Shown: piece after piece, positions 26,101-37,731 of the stretch | How the letters are laid out: every line of letters starts with the position of its first letter | How positions within the stretch are numbered: position 1 is the stretch's first letter | Assembly: GCA_943737045.1 (NCBI GenBank) | Contig: CALSFV010000241.1 | Location: 434,001-498,000, forward strand | Length of the DNA stretch: 64,000 bases | Origin: Parapristionchus giblindavisi | Taxonomy: Eukaryota > Nematoda > Chromadorea > Rhabditida > Diplogasteridae | Reading direction: 5' to 3' | Notes under the pieces: generated by a model | Seen by the model: the letters and a program-made list of their open reading frames with translations, nothing else | What the model was told of the DNA's origin: nothing | Database searches by the model: none | Program-made: the position numbers and the translations under genes

Positions 26101-29100
26101 GTGGTCCCGAACGGAATGAGAGATGACTCTCATCCAGATTGTACACCTAATACATAATACTTAATAAGGCACCTAATAGTTAGTCGGATATCTCGTACTT
26201 AATGACATGGCAAAAACGTGAAAAGTGGACAAAACTCACGTAGCACATTCCGAAGTTAGGATCTTTCTTTGGTGTCCAATCACTGCAATTTAAATGAATA
26301 CCCCGAGATAATCGTACTGTTAGAACTTAAATTTTTGAATCAAAACCCCGAGTTGATTTTCCGCACTGACAATGCTCGCTTTTTTTCTTCGAGGGAGCGC
26401 TGCCATTGCCGAGAGAAAAATTAACTCGGGGTGACCCTTCAAAAATTGAAAAAAAATTGTAACGATAGTTTCTTTACAATTAGTCTCACGTTTCATTGCA
26501 CTTCATTGTGTAGTAGCTGCACGCTATGACCAGATCAGAATACGTGTAGTGAGGATCCTGACAAAACATAGATTGTGTGTCCGTTCAAGGATGCAAAAAG
26601 AAAATATAAGCGGAGAAAACTCTGAAATTTCTCCCGACTGTATGTCTTTTGATAACTTCTGAAGGCCATAGAAAACGTGTCAACGACACCTTCCTTTCAC
26701 ATATGTATTATTTTTCGGTTCCAACTATTTATAATTTTGAACATGAACATTGAACATTGATACACTTTACCAAGATTAACTAAGCAGCGTTTTCAATGAA
26801 TCTGAAGTGTCATGAAAGGTGGTCTTCTTTCTTTAAAGTATTCTTCTTCCATCTCCTTATGATCAGCTATTGATGTACTTGTTCAGTTTATAATTACCAG
26901 AGTAAAAACGTATGTGTGCTATTGCACCCTATACCCAATTAAGAATAGCACCTACAGCCTTATCGGGAACATCGATAAGTCCGAAAAGATGTTGATTTGC
27001 TAGTGACGTCATCTTGACTCCCTTGAAATATCGATTTTAAACATGATAAAGAGCGTTTTTAACAGTAACCTGTTGTTGACGCTCACCAGTCCGACCTTTA
27101 TCGAAACCAAACTGTGGATCCGGATTAGAATTGATGTACGAGGTTACCTTAAAAGGGGCAATATTTTTGAAAATTGATCACTTTACTATAATAATCATAC
27201 TTTTTGCATTGAACGGTTGGAGATAACTGTGGAATATCGAAAACCAAGACCAACAATTTGCAATAGTTGACTTGATTAGAATCCCCGTTCTTTTTTTTGC
27301 CCAATGCATCGTTACATTTGCCTTACGTGCTTACTCCGTAACCTCTTCCGCCGCGTCTCCGTCGTTACGGCGGAGGTTACGGGGTAGGCACGTAAGGCAA
27401 ATGTGCACCAGGAAATGGTTTAAAAGGCGTTCTCGGTAAGAATGCAGTGAACGGGATGGAAGATGGCACCATCTCTGTGCGCTGAAAATCATCTCTGTGC
27501 GCTCACTTCACAGGTAGAGTCCCTAGCGGTGGGATACACTTCAGCCAAAAAATTGGACTCCAAAAGTGATCTTTGATCTTTGATCTCGCGAAAAATAAAT
27601 TTGTGATTTTCATATCATATTATATACCAGCGTAAAAAGTTATACAGGCACATAAATATTCAAAGGTTTTGATCCAACCCAACGCCCGTAATGCGCGGAA
27701 AACCAAATTTTTGGGACATTTTCAATCTTCAAAAAAATAAATCACTACTTTACAATAATCTCCGGGGAAATACAATGTCGCTATCTTGTAGCAAATTTAA
27801 TGTAGAATTTAATAAAATTATTCCGAGCAAAATCGAAACACTCTATTTACGTTTTTTCGAGCAAATCTATCGCCCGATCGAGCTTCGATTGAGAACTCAG
27901 GTTCGAACCCACCCAAGGACAATGTTTTTTGCTGATTTTTCGCTGACTTACCAAAGCTGAGGTTCAATTGACTTTATTTCTTCTTGATTTCAATATCTCA
28001 CCGCAAATGTCGATGGTTCAGTATAAAATTCCTTTTACGGGCGGGTTCGATTCCCGGCCGATGCACCAATATCGAGTTTAGTTGTATAATCACTTTACCT
28101 TGATACATTTTGATTTAAATACGGAAAACGAGTTCTTGATTTTTTATTGTTAATTTGACTGATACATAACACGGGTCTCCGGTAAAAGTCTATGAGCGCC
28201 TGCCACTAGGAATTTTTTTTTCTCTCGGATTTGGATGAAAGTCGATTGGTGGATGTGGTTGGGGGTCGTGAGAAGGCTTATCGACTTGATTCGGCCAAAA
28301 TCGCAGATTATCGATTTTTTGTGATCTACCACGGAAATTACCATAACTCGGTTCATTTTCATCGTACAGAGATAGGACAGGAGTCATTCGAATCGTTTTA
28401 GTATGCTTTTGAAAAAGTTTTCTGGGACACAATGGCGTAAAACCAGTCTTCAATGTGTTTCACCCAAAAAACTGATTTTCTGACTAGAAAAGTGAGTGAT
28501 CAATAAATGAATCCGCCGTTGTATTCTCAATTTCTATTCTATGTAAACTTTTAAAGTTGTGTAAAATAATCTAACTCATGCTATTTTTGATAAAATTATG
28601 CTACTAAAATCTCGAATGTAAACAAAGATAACAGAAATTCGGATTCTTCCTTCAAATTGAGGAAATCATATTATACCTCGGGAATGATGATATCTAGCGT
28701 GATAACCATATAAATATATTTTGTTGTGCTTGTCGAGAGCTTCATTTACATTTTTTAAATAGTGTCCAAGACCAATTTGAATCGATTTATGGTAAAAAAA
28801 ACATTTTTTTGAAAAAAAATGACTAAGTCCGGGAGTAATAATAATATATTTATCGCATCTTGGAGAAAAGAGACAAAGAGAGTTATGGCTCGTTAAAAAA
28901 TAGTGGAAAACCGAAATCGGCGACTTTCCACCCGTTAAAAAAGTACCCGGAAAGTCGAAAATGGAAACACGAAATTTGAATTCGCGCGCGCGCAAAGAGG
29001 TGCGGGAATTCAAATTCCGACAGCGAATTTTCGCGGATTCCATTTTTAGCAAGAATGAAGTTGAATTTCCATTTTACTGCTAAAAATCGGTGACGGAAAG

Positions 29101-31752
29101 TCGGAATTTGAATTCCCGCACCTCTTTGAGCGCGCGCGAATTCAAATTTCGTGTTTCCATTTTCGACTTTCCGGGTACTTTTTTAACGGGTGGAAAGTCG
29201 CCGATTTCGGTTTTCCACTATTTTTTAACGAGCCATAAGTATTTCGATGTCCCGGGGCGAGAGATGAGTCAAATGAACTACATACGTACCCTATATCAGG
29301 AGCGGCGATTCCACTGGTGCAATAAAATTCATTGCCTTTCTGAGAAATTTTCGAGAAACACTCACTTTTCTAGTCAGAAAATCAGTTTTGTGGGTGAAAC
29401 ACATTTAAGACGCCATTGTGTCCCAGAAAACTTTTTCAAAAGCATACTAAAACGATTCGAATGACTCCTGTCCGATCTCTGTACGATGAAAATGAACCGA
29501 GTTATGGTAATTTCCGTGGTAGATCACAAAAATTCGATAATCTGCGATTTTGGCCGAATCAAGTCGATAAGCCTTCTCACGACCCCCAACCACATCCACC
29601 AATCGACTTTCATCCAAATCCGAGAGAAAAAATATTCCTAGTGGCAGGCGCTCATAGACTTTTACCGGAGACCCGTGTTATGTATCAGTCAAATTAATAA
29701 TAAAAAATCAAGAACTCGTTTTCCGTATTTAAATCAAAATGTATCAAGGTAAAGTGATTATACAACTAAACTCGATATTGGTGCATCGGCCGGGAATCGA
29801 ACCCGCCCGTAAAAGGCATTTTATACTGAACCATCGACATTTGCGGTGAGATATTGAAATCAAGAAGAAATAAAGTCAATTAAACCTCAGCTTTGGTAAG
29901 TCAGCGAAAAATCAGCAAAAAACATTGTCCTTGGGTGGGTTCGAACCTGAGTTCTCAATCGAAGCTCGATCGGGCGATAGATTTGCTCGAAAAAACGTAA
30001 ATAGAGTGTTTCGATTTTACTCGGAATAATTTTATTAAATTCTACATTAAATTTGCTACAAGATAGCGACATTGTATTTCCCCGGAGATTATTGTAAAGT
30101 AGTGATTTATTTTTTTGAAGATTGAAAATGTCCCAAAAATTTGGTTTTCCGCGCATTACGGGCGTTGGGTTGGATCATAACCTTTGAATATTTATGTGCC
30201 TGTATAACTTTTTACGCTGGTATATAATATGATATGAAAATCTCAAATTTATTTTTCGCGAGATCAAAGATCAAAGATCACTTTTGGAGTCCAATTTTTT
30301 GGCTGAAGTGTATCCCACCGCTAGGAACTCTACCTGTGATTTTTGAGCGCACAAAGATGATTTTCACCAACTGTGCCACTTTGCTTGCCGTCTTATTATT
30401 AGCGAGAATGCCTTTTAATACCTAGATGTATTATGCTGTATCATACCATATCATTCATAAAAGGACTACTGTATAGATCTGTGTTCTTCCACGGATTGAG
30501 ACTACAAATCATCACCGCAGGAAATTGACGCACAGTGAATTCGAGCTGCAATAGGGGATATTGAAATTCTGCTTTCAAAGATACAAAGAAGTTTTGTTCT
30601 TGTAACGCGTGTTTTTTCTCTCACACATAGTTCGAAATTAGTTTGAGAGGGTATTTGTCGAAAGCACAATCAAAAATTAAATTAGGGAAATATTTACTTT
30701 AGCTTCAGTGTTGACTTCGTAGGCGTAGTACTTGCGGATAATAGAGAGAAGTTGAAAGAAGAAAGCGATGATACAACCGATGACGATTACAGACCAGATC
30801 AATCTAAACGAGTAACCTGGTGTTTGAATACATCCTTTGCAGTGGTATGATCAATAGTGCACTTGAATCATTATGACAAAAAGAATCCGTGCTTTACCAA
30901 AAAATTACTCCTCTAATACTATTTGGTCGATAAATGCTCCCTGGATACATAGGATACAAAGAATGAAAGGTGATTTTTTAACATATTTCTGTTGTACATA
31001 TAAAGAATTTTAAGAACTTGTTATACCTTAGAATATGACTTTTAGCCATTCCTATGTGGGGTACGCCATGTGATGATGTCCAACACGAGAAATCCTGAAG
31101 CTTCTTCCATGAAACAAACACCGCAAACCGTTTGCCGGAAAAATGACGCAAATATTTAGCATAGGACAGTATTGTTGACATAACGCCTGTGATGTAATGT
31201 TGCCGGAGAGCGGTTTTTTCGTGCCTCTGGATGCCTATATTTATCATAAAACTTTATTCACTGAATTATATTATAGAATTAAAACTGTCCGAACAATACA
31301 AATTCCGCTGTTTGCCGCGCAATACTCACACTCCGCCCACTTCTTCGCGCGACATACCTTTTTCTCTTATTTTATCGAATTTTATGGCGTTTCCTCGTCA
31401 TTTCACAGGACTTTCAATAAAAATAAAATTATATACATTGAAAAAACGTTCGAAAAAACCTTCCGAAAATTTGGAGTGCGTTTTTCTTAACGGTGGAGAA
31501 GTTTACTATATTCGGCATTTGGCTCGGTGTGTGCAAAACTTTTGTAATTCTATAATACACACTCTTCGTCTTTCATAAGTGAGTACTTACTTTATCGCTC
31601 TTATCTCTGACCTTTGTCTCCCGCTGACGATAGTGTACGAACAGTGCGATTAGGCAATTTGTGTTTATTTAGGAGAATTACAGGTGATTAAATAGATAGA
31701 AATAATTAATAACCTTGAAGATGAAGGAAAGTCCCTTCATGAATGGTCCCAT
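23123..31752 (-). CDS. DEG/ENaC (ASC family) cation channel subunit, gene B
   Basis: 21 exons from high to low coordinate: 31714-31752, 31027-31094, 30698-30803, 30447-30545, 27070-27147, 26956-27021, 26490-26557, 26240-26282, 26009-26146, 25715-25803, 25445-25517, 25352-25398, 24881-24981, 24605-24689, 24489-24546, 24353-24438, 24164-24245, 24054-24102, 23570-23688, 23372-23422, 23123-23188. They give 536 aa. His22-Gly23 is conserved, TM1 is about 36-55, and FPAVMIC follows. The finger/thumb cysteines include S-C-Y-R-S-C and C-G-C-Y-D. The pore filter is Gly459-Met460-Ser461 and the tail ends SPVPQ. One Cys present in gene A (GTASC) is Ala here (GTASA). Most exon lengths and phases match gene A. 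The intron between 27147 and 30447 holds a ~3 kb palindrome. No stop or frameshift was found, so I call it intact. Confidence 0.92.
27300..27405. repeat. ~105-base GC-rich hairpin element, copy 1
   Basis: Near-perfect palindrome. The outer arms are ACATTTGCCTTACGTGC and GCACGTAAGGCAAATGT, and the inner arm is rich in CCGCCGTAACG-like sequence. A second copy with the same outer arms is at 44940-45050. It sits in an intron of gene B, next to the large palindrome. Confidence 0.85.
28003..28067 (+). repeat. Shortened tRNA-Gly-like sequence with CCA (left arm)
   Basis: T arm and acceptor match tRNA-Gly (GGGTTCGATTCCCGGCCGAT followed by GCACCA). The anticodon region is shortened and lacks a normal stem. 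The inverted copy is at 29780-29845. CCA in DNA points to reverse transcription of a mature tRNA or a primer-binding site; it is not a functional tRNA gene. Confidence 0.6.
28890..29232. mobile_element. Palindromic MITE with CGCGCGCG inner motif, copy 2
   Basis: The ends read TTAAAAAATAGTGGAAAACC and its reverse complement. The inner part contains GAATTCGCGCGCGCGC. It is centred near 29060, whereas the surrounding arms are centred near 28920, which shows a separate insertion into the loop. Confidence 0.75.
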
Positions 31753-33647
31753 CTCTGATTAAACTCTGAAACACTCCAAAATGTTGGATAATATCATATT
31801 GAATTCATTTTTTACGATGAAAACTTAAATGAATACAAATAAAATCTATAAATTTATGAAATTATTTATTCATCACTTATTATAACGCTACACAAACAAT
31901 GAATGTTTAATAAATTTTAAAGACTCCAAGCTAATGTCACTCTGCGTGGTAATACTCTCTCGCAAACTAACAAAGATAGAGCGGAGTGTCTAAAATAAGC
32001 TTGAGATGTGCCTTTATTCGATGTTTCTACCAATAATGAAAGTAAAAGAGGAAAGGAGAGGCTTCTATGGATGTCATTTACCCAGAAAAGAAGGGATTTC
32101 CTTTGTTTAAGAATCTCTATAGGATACTACAATGAATAGGAAAGAATTTATGATTCGGTTAAAAGGGGAATTTGTTGTTGACTGGAAAGGAATCAGAGTA
32201 TATACAAAATACCCCAAGTTATTTTGAAACTCTCCGCTCTGGAAATGCTCTCTCGCTTTTTTTCTACGAGAGATTGTGTAAGATTTGCTTGGGGTGTGCA
32301 TTTAAGAATAGAATATTTTCGTGAACAAACTGCGAAGCCAAAGCGGAGGTCAAAGCGCTTCTACATAGTATACAATTTCTTTATAGCAGACTGTGCGTAT
32401 TGATCGCTATGATTATAATTGGTTTCGAATACACTACCATAGGTTATCAAAACCGCGACCACTGCACCAAGGGGTCGACCAAGGTACGCTTTAACTTTGT
32501 GCATGTCTTTTTTTTGAATATGGAATTCGTTTGGGTGTACGTTAAGATACTATCTCAGGAGTTCTCCAAATGAGATAAGACCAAAGGCTAAAGATCAATA
32601 GATTTCGTTAGTTTTGTCTTGAATAGTCTTTGAACATACAAGACAAAACTAACAATATCTGACTCTACAACGATACCAGTCCCAGACTAAAATTAATACA
32701 ACGAAAGAATAATTTAGAAATATGGAAATTAACAATAAACTAATTCAAAAGTAATGTAATATAAAAATCAACGATCAAAGATCAATAGGGTTACTGTAGA
32801 GAAATGTATCCCAACTAACAAGAGGTTAGCATAAACATTCGCGGGTCTCCATTCATTTCCATTTCCATTCATCTTTAATCAAGTATCTACAGAAATGAAT
32901 CAATGCGATGATGCCAATCTCAGTGAATGTGATTTATGAGAACATATATCAGGACAACAACACAGGCGATTTAGATCGAATTCGAGCTCAATTGATTTTG
33001 CCATGAACTTAAGTCTATCACAATATAAGTATCATATCAACTTTTTGAATGTAAATCATAGAGTCCACGCAATATCAAAATTAAAATCAGCGTAATACTA
33101 TTCCAGACATAATTCTTATTCAGACAAAGACTAATTCAATTACCATCTATTATCCATTCCAGTTATGCATTTTCTTTATCCATATACAATAAAATTTGAA
33201 TAATTTAACCAAATCGATGTTAATTTCTCCATATAAAAGGATCGTTTATCGGTCGTTTCTCATTCAACTCATTTGCCAATGAGTTGAATGGCTTTTTTTT
33301 CTTGGTCATCTTTTTTTTCTTGGTCGTCATTTGATAAAATGGCCTTATATAGCACTTCTATGAATGTGGTCCACGATCCCCATAGTCTCCCGATGTTTTT
33401 CTTTCTTGGCACATCTCTATCGTTTCATGGACAACTTTTGTTGCCACGGCATTCTAACATTCCGTTTAATGTGTTTGAAATTGCAGAGCATTGCATCAAA
33501 TGGAGGACGCTTCGGTGTCGAATTGGGTTCTTGCACTCTTTCCCTTTAGTCAGCACTCGTTCAGAGGAATGACTAAATGGAAGTGCAAGCGCCTATTCTC
33601 AATCATCTTAACCATTGTCCCCTTAATTACTCTAACGTTTTAGGCAC
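31753..33647. other. Intergenic segment, first copy of the duplication
   Basis: Upstream region of gene B. It carries two hairpin MITE copies (about 31920-32020 and 32215-32310), an end of the TTTAAAGGTGGAG family near 32310 and a TATAAAAGG box at 33232-33240 before a 94-codon open frame (33288-33572). The block matches 39.63-42.53 kb. Confidence 0.7.
33288..33572 (+). other. 94-codon open frame after a TATA box (duplicated)
   Basis: Starts MAFFSWSSFFSW. A TATAAAAGG box is about 50 bases upstream and AATAAA about 150 bases downstream of the stop. The copy at 42175-42459 has the same translation. No known family was recognised. It may be a small gene or part of a solo-LTR-like promoter unit. 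Confidence 0.25.
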
Positions 33648-34002
33648 AAACAAAGAAGACAAGACAAGGCTTAAACTTAAAGCCCTTAAAGCCTTAAAGT
33701 CCCCATTGTGTAAATAGAAATAAATATTTGTCAAATTCCGAGTGTTGTCCAGACATCACATCCACGCCTATACGCATCTAAACGCATACACGAAAACAGA
33801 TTCAGAACACACACTGATTAGCAAAAAAAAACTTGTATAAAACTTTCGCAGTGAATTTTTCCGACTCTAATGTAATAGAATAGAAAGACAATGAAGATTT
33901 ACATAATCATCACGTTTAACTTTGATATCGTGCTCGTATTGTCCTTCTTTGTGTGCACAGTGTCAAAACAGCAAATTGAACGATCGATCGATAATGAAAT
34001 GA
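33648..34002 (+). repeat. Left target-site duplication of the LINE (~355 bases)
   Basis: From AAACAAAGAAGAC to ATAATGAAATGA. It is repeated at 37852-38205 with a few substitutions and small indels. The unoccupied version is at about 42530-42890. Confidence 0.9.
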
Positions 34003-34150
34003 CTCTCCTCTCTCTGATCACTTGGGAAGTGGTCGGTTCCCGTTTCTCTCTCTATTTTTGTTGTTTATTTCTTAACTCCCAGTCGATCTAGTTAATTACT
34101 TGTTAACTTAACGTTACTTAATTTGAATTTCCTTTTGTCTTCCTATCTAT

Positions 34151-34915
34151 ATGTCTGATCCTAAACGTCCCCCTATCGATTCTCCTTCCACTTTCCGTAA
34201 AGAGGTGGATGACGACATTTCCGCCCCCTCCCAACTCGTTTCAAAGATGGAGGAGTTCTTGGCCAAGTTGCCTGATGGTGATAGAAATAGCCCTATGGCT
34301 ATGATCATTGGTACTTGTGTCGAGAACCTCCGATCCCTCTTGAATGCGAGATCAATGAACTTGATCGATGAATGCATAGAGAGGGACAAGAGGGAGCGGA
34401 GTGTTGTTGTCCAAGGCCTTCCTGAGTCTGTACATGACAAGGCTAGTGATCGTGTCAATGATGATTTGACACGTATAATCGAGCTATGCGATATCACTGA
34501 GCTTGAGCAGACTCCCTCAGTTGTTTTCCGTATGGGAGTGCGAAGTGAGAATCGCCCTCGTCTTCTCAAAGTCACTTTCCATACCCGTAGTGCCCAATCT
34601 CATTTCCTTGCCAATGCCCGTAAGATTCGTGCCCATCCCACTTACTCCACTCTGTTCATCCGTCCCTCCCAAACCCGTGAAGAGCGTGAAGCAGCCTATC
34701 AACTTCGATTGAAATGCCGTGAGCAAAGAAGCCAAGGAAGAGATGTCGTTGTCTATGCTAACCAGATCATTGAGAGAACCCTGATCGGATCCATCAAGAA
34801 CCGTAATCGATCGCGATCCCGATCTACTGCTCGTCGTCGTACGGTCAAGAATGCCTCAGTTGCTCAGACTCCCGCTGGTACTTCTACCGGCCCGACTGTC
34901 CTCACTTTAAACTAA
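34151..34915 (+). CDS. LINE ORF1 RNA-binding protein
   Basis: 254 aa. An acidic N-terminal region (about 1-75) is followed by a helical stretch, then an RRM-like core (about 80-150) with VVVQGLPE as the first strand and RPRLLKVTFHT as a later one. A basic helical region follows (about 175-205, TREEREAAYQLRLKCREQRS). The tail is Arg/Ser-rich (about 218-230). This arrangement fits LINE ORF1 proteins that coat the element RNA. No CCHC zinc knuckle is seen. The stop TAA at 34913-34915 directly follows a TTTAAAC slippery heptamer. Confidence 0.85.
   Translation: MSDPKRPPIDSPSTFRKEVDDDISAPSQLVSKMEEFLAKLPDGDRNSPMAMIIGTCVENLRSLLNARSMNLIDECIERDKRERSVVVQGLPESVHDKASDRVNDDLTRIIELCDITELEQTPSVVFRMGVRSENRPRLLKVTFHTRSAQSHFLANARKIRAHPTYSTLFIRPSQTREEREAAYQLRLKCREQRSQGRDVVVYANQIIERTLIGSIKNRNRSRSRSTARRRTVKNASVAQTPAGTSTGPTVLTLN
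34906..34912 (+). promoter_or_regulatory. Candidate -1 ribosomal frameshift site TTTAAAC
   Basis: In the ORF1 frame this reads ..T TTA AAC followed at once by TAA. Slippage by -1 re-pairs on TTT AAA and continues CTA AGC TCG into ORF2. U UUA AAC is one of the most efficient known slippery heptamers. I could not identify a strong downstream stem-loop by eye. Confidence 0.6.
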
Positions 34916-37731
34916 GCTCGCCCGAGTCCGTACCGCATAACCTTGACTGTCATTACTTTAATGTTCGCTCTCTAGTGAATAAGACCGATTGTTTCCGAGC
35001 CTATCTGTCATCATCCCAGCCTGATCTTGTACTTCTCTGTGAGACATGGTTAACCAGTAAAACACCATCTTCACTTATTACCGGTTCATTACCATATTCA
35101 ATAGTCAGACGTGATCGACCTACTCGTGGTGGCGGAATAGCCGTAGCCATTAGAGATTTCATTCCTTACACCACCGTACCCATCTCTTCCGACCATGAGA
35201 TTCTATGTATTGATCTTTACCATGATTCCTCTTATTTTCGGCTCATTCTGACCTACCGACCTCCCAGTTATTCGACTGCTAAGTCCGAATCCCTCATTGC
35301 CACTCTCTCTGATTTACATGCCTCGTCTCCTTACCCAACTCTGATCATTGGCGACTTTAATGTTGATTGTTTGATTCGTCACCATACTCCTCCACCCCCT
35401 CTCATTGATCGTCTTTTCCATGATTTTGTTGATTCATCTTGTCTTTCTCATGTACTTTTGTCTCCAACGCGCGGCGATAGAATGATCGACTGGGTTCTAG
35501 CTAGTGACACCACATTAATTTCGGCCGTATCCGTCATTCCCCCTTTCCCAACATCTGATCACTCTGGTATATCTTTCTCCCTCTCCTTCCCTCTCCCTCC
35601 CTCTTCTCCTCCTAAGATCCGTGACTACAGTCGTGTTGATTACCCTGCCCTGAACAACCACTTCGCCAATATTGATTGGTTATCTCTGTTCCGTGACTGC
35701 ACCCACATTGATACCGTCTATTCCATTTTCGTGTCTGAAGTTCATTCTGCCATAGACTCTTTTGTTCCCTATCGTACCCCCAGACCACCTTTCATGTCCT
35801 ACCCCCCTCATATCATTCGTCTTATGAAACATCGTAATGCATTATTCTCTAAGATACATATACCTTCTGTTAAGTTCCTCTTTGACCAATGTAGCAAGAA
35901 CCTATTATTTGAAATCAACAAATGGACCCGTTTCTGTAATCGTAAGAAACTCCTTAATTCCCGTGATTTATATAGACATGTATCTAATCTCACTAAGCCC
36001 AAACTCACCATCCCTGATCTACGCAATTCCCTCAATGACACTGTATTAGACTCATCATCTAAGGCCAATTTACTTGCATCCGAGTTTGCCTCACATTTCA
36101 CTATTGATGATGGTAGTATCCCTTCCCTCTCCACCTCCCCCATCCCCCCATCTCTCTCATTGTTCACAATATTTCCACAATCCGTATATAAAGCCCTCCG
36201 TAGATTGAAACCTTCATGTTCCACTGGACATGATGCCATTCCCCAGATAATTTTCTCCAAATGTGCTAGTTCCCTATCAACCCCCCTCGCTGATATATAC
36301 AATCTCAGCCTCATATCAGGTACGGTACCCTCCTCTTGGAGGCATTCCTATATCACCCCCATTCCCAAAGTAGGCAAGGATAAGCACCTCCCCTCCTCTT
36401 ACCGACCAATATCCATTATATCCCCTGCAGCAAAGACCATGGAACGTATAGTTAAAGACCATCTCGTACACCATCTCTCCCGTTTCAACATTATTCCCCC
36501 CACTCAGCACGGTTTTCGTTCCGGAGCTAGTGTTGTTACCAACTTGTTACAATGCCAAAATGATTGGACCACTGCCCATTCCAATAAACTTGTCACAGAT
36601 GTTGTGTACATAGATTATACACGTGCTTTTGATGTTGTTCCTTATCCTAAATTACTCTCACGATTGCTTCACTACGGTATCCACGGTTGTTTGTATAACT
36701 GGCTAGTATCTTTTCTATCTGATAGATCTTTTTGTGTTAGACTATCTTCCACTCTCAGTAACTCTTTTCCGATTGTCTCTGGTGTTCCCCAAGGTAGCGT
36801 CCTCGGCCCCATACTTTTCTCGCTTTATCTCTCTGATTTATCAGCTACTCTGTCTAGATATCATAATGTCAAAGTGCAATGTTATGCTGATGACGTTAAG
36901 TTGTATGTTTCCTATAACCGTAAGGATCGTGATGCTCTTACTTCCGAATTTCAACTTGCTCTCGATTGTTTGTATAACTGGTCTAATGCCAACCAGTTGT
37001 CTATCTCTGCTTCCAAATGTTCACACATTCGAATAGGCTCACAGTCACAAACCAATCGTTACCATATTGACTCAATACCCCTCCCCCTGTCTAATAATGT
37101 TCGTGATCTAGGTGTCCAAGTTCGTTCTGATTTAAAGCATACCTCCTCTGTCAAAACCCGTGCTCTACAAGCTCGTAACAAGATGTTTCTCCTTTTTAAA
37201 GCCGTCCCCGTTAATTGCCCTGAAATCCTTGTCAAATGTTATAAAACCTATGTATTACCCCTCCTTGACTTCGCTTCACCCTTTTGGAATCCACATTACC
37301 TTTCCGATATTCGTTCCCTTGAGAATGTTCAACACACTTTCACTCGTCAAGTTTTCTACCGTTGTTTCCCCTCCCCTACATATCCTGAATCTATGCCCTC
37401 CTACAATGATCGGATGAAAACCCTAGGCCTGCGCGCGTTAGTTGAGAGGAGAGTCATTAGTGACCTTTGTATGTGTTTTTCGATTATGTCCGGTTCCACC
37501 ATTATCGATCGCTCATCTTTTTATTTATACAAACCTTTACGAGATCGAACGTCCTCATTCGGCATCCATATCGAAGCGACCACAAGAACTGCCCGATTCC
37601 ACTCCTTTCCTGTTCGAACGGCCAGATGGTACTCCCGATTACCTCCACTCATCACTTCATCACCCAATCCCAGTATATTCAAAAACCGGCTTACCCATCA
37701 CCCCATCATTCACGAATTACGTCCTTTGTAA
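34906..37731 (+). CDS. LINE ORF2: APE endonuclease and reverse transcriptase
   Basis: The open frame runs upstream through the ORF1 stop; the first in-frame non-ATG start usually chosen (GTG at 34975) would remove the catalytic Asn motif HYFNVRS. About 918 residues lie after 34975. Endonuclease signatures: FNVRS, LLCETWL, IIGDFNVD, DRMIDWVLAS and SDHSG. The reverse transcriptase has YRPIS, HGFR, DYTRAFD, SGVPQGSVLGP and the catalytic YADD (in QCYADDVKLY). The C-terminal region has the WNP...L.ENVQ.-type segment typical of CR1/Jockey-group elements. It probably nicks target DNA and primes reverse transcription there. Start by -1 frameshifting from ORF1 is inferred; see findings. Confidence 0.92.
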   Translation, partial: FKLSSPESVPHNLDCHYFNVRSLVNKTDCFRAYLSSSQPDLVLLCETWLTSKTPSSLITGSLPYSIVRRDRPTRGGGIAVAIRDFIPYTTVPISSDHEILCIDLYHDSSYFRLILTYRPPSYSTAKSESLIATLSDLHASSPYPTLIIGDFNVDCLIRHHTPPPPLIDRLFHDFVDSSCLSHVLLSPTRGDRMIDWVLASDTTLISAVSVIPPFPTSDHSGISFSLSFPLPPSSPPKIRDYSRVDYPALNNHFANIDWLSLFRDCTHIDTVYSIFVSEVHSAIDSFVPYRTPRPPFMSYPPHIIRLMKHRNALFSKIHIPSVKFLFDQCSKNLLFEINKWTRFCNRKKLLNSRDLYRHVSNLTKPKLTIPDLRNSLNDTVLDSSSKANLLASEFASHFTIDDGSIPSLSTSPIPPSLSLFTIFPQSVYKALRRLKPSCSTGHDAIPQIIFSKCASSLSTPLADIYNLSLISGTVPSSWRHSYITPIPKVGKDKHLPSSYRPISIISPAAKTMERIVKDHLVHHLSRFNIIPPTQHGFRSGASVVTNLLQCQNDWTTAHSNKLVTDVVYIDYTRAFDVVPYPKLLSRLLHYGIHGCLYNWLVSFLSDRSFCVRLSSTLSNSFPIVSGVPQGSVLGPILFSLYLSDLSATLSRYHNVKVQCYADDVKLYVSYNRKDRDALTSEFQLALDCLYNWSNANQLSISASKCSHIRIGSQSQTNRYHIDSIPLPLSNNVRDLGVQVRSDLKHTSSVKTRALQARNKMFLLFKAVPVNCPEILVKCYKTYVLPLLDFASPFWNPHYLSDIRSLENVQHTFTRQVFYRCFPSPTYPESMPSYNDRMKTLGLRALVERRVISDLCMCFSIMSGSTIIDRSSFYLYKPLRDRTSSFGIHIEATTRTARFHSFPVRTARWYSRLPPLITSSPNPSIFKNRLTHHPIIHELRPL

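Larger units (their letters stand above)
27412..30424. mobile_element. ~3 kb palindromic (foldback) element in an intron of gene B
   Basis: The left arm (about 27412-28890) is repeated inverted as the right arm (about 29232-30424). An 89-codon open frame at 27691-27960 (+) occurs with identical translation at 29887-30156 (-), so the arms have diverged very little. Another frame pair is at 28190-28453 and 29416-29697. Each arm holds a shortened tRNA-Gly-like sequence ending GATGCACCA. The loop holds a second MITE (28890-29232). No transposase was recognised. Confidence 0.85.

Noticed and set aside
27691..30156. 89-codon frames in the 3 kb palindrome as genes
   Set aside because: They are the same DNA read in opposite arms, cross a tRNA-like segment and have no recognisable domain.
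34975..37731. GTG at 34975 as the ORF2 start
   Set aside because: It would remove the HYFNVRS motif that holds the endonuclease catalytic Asn, while the frame is open upstream through the slippery site.
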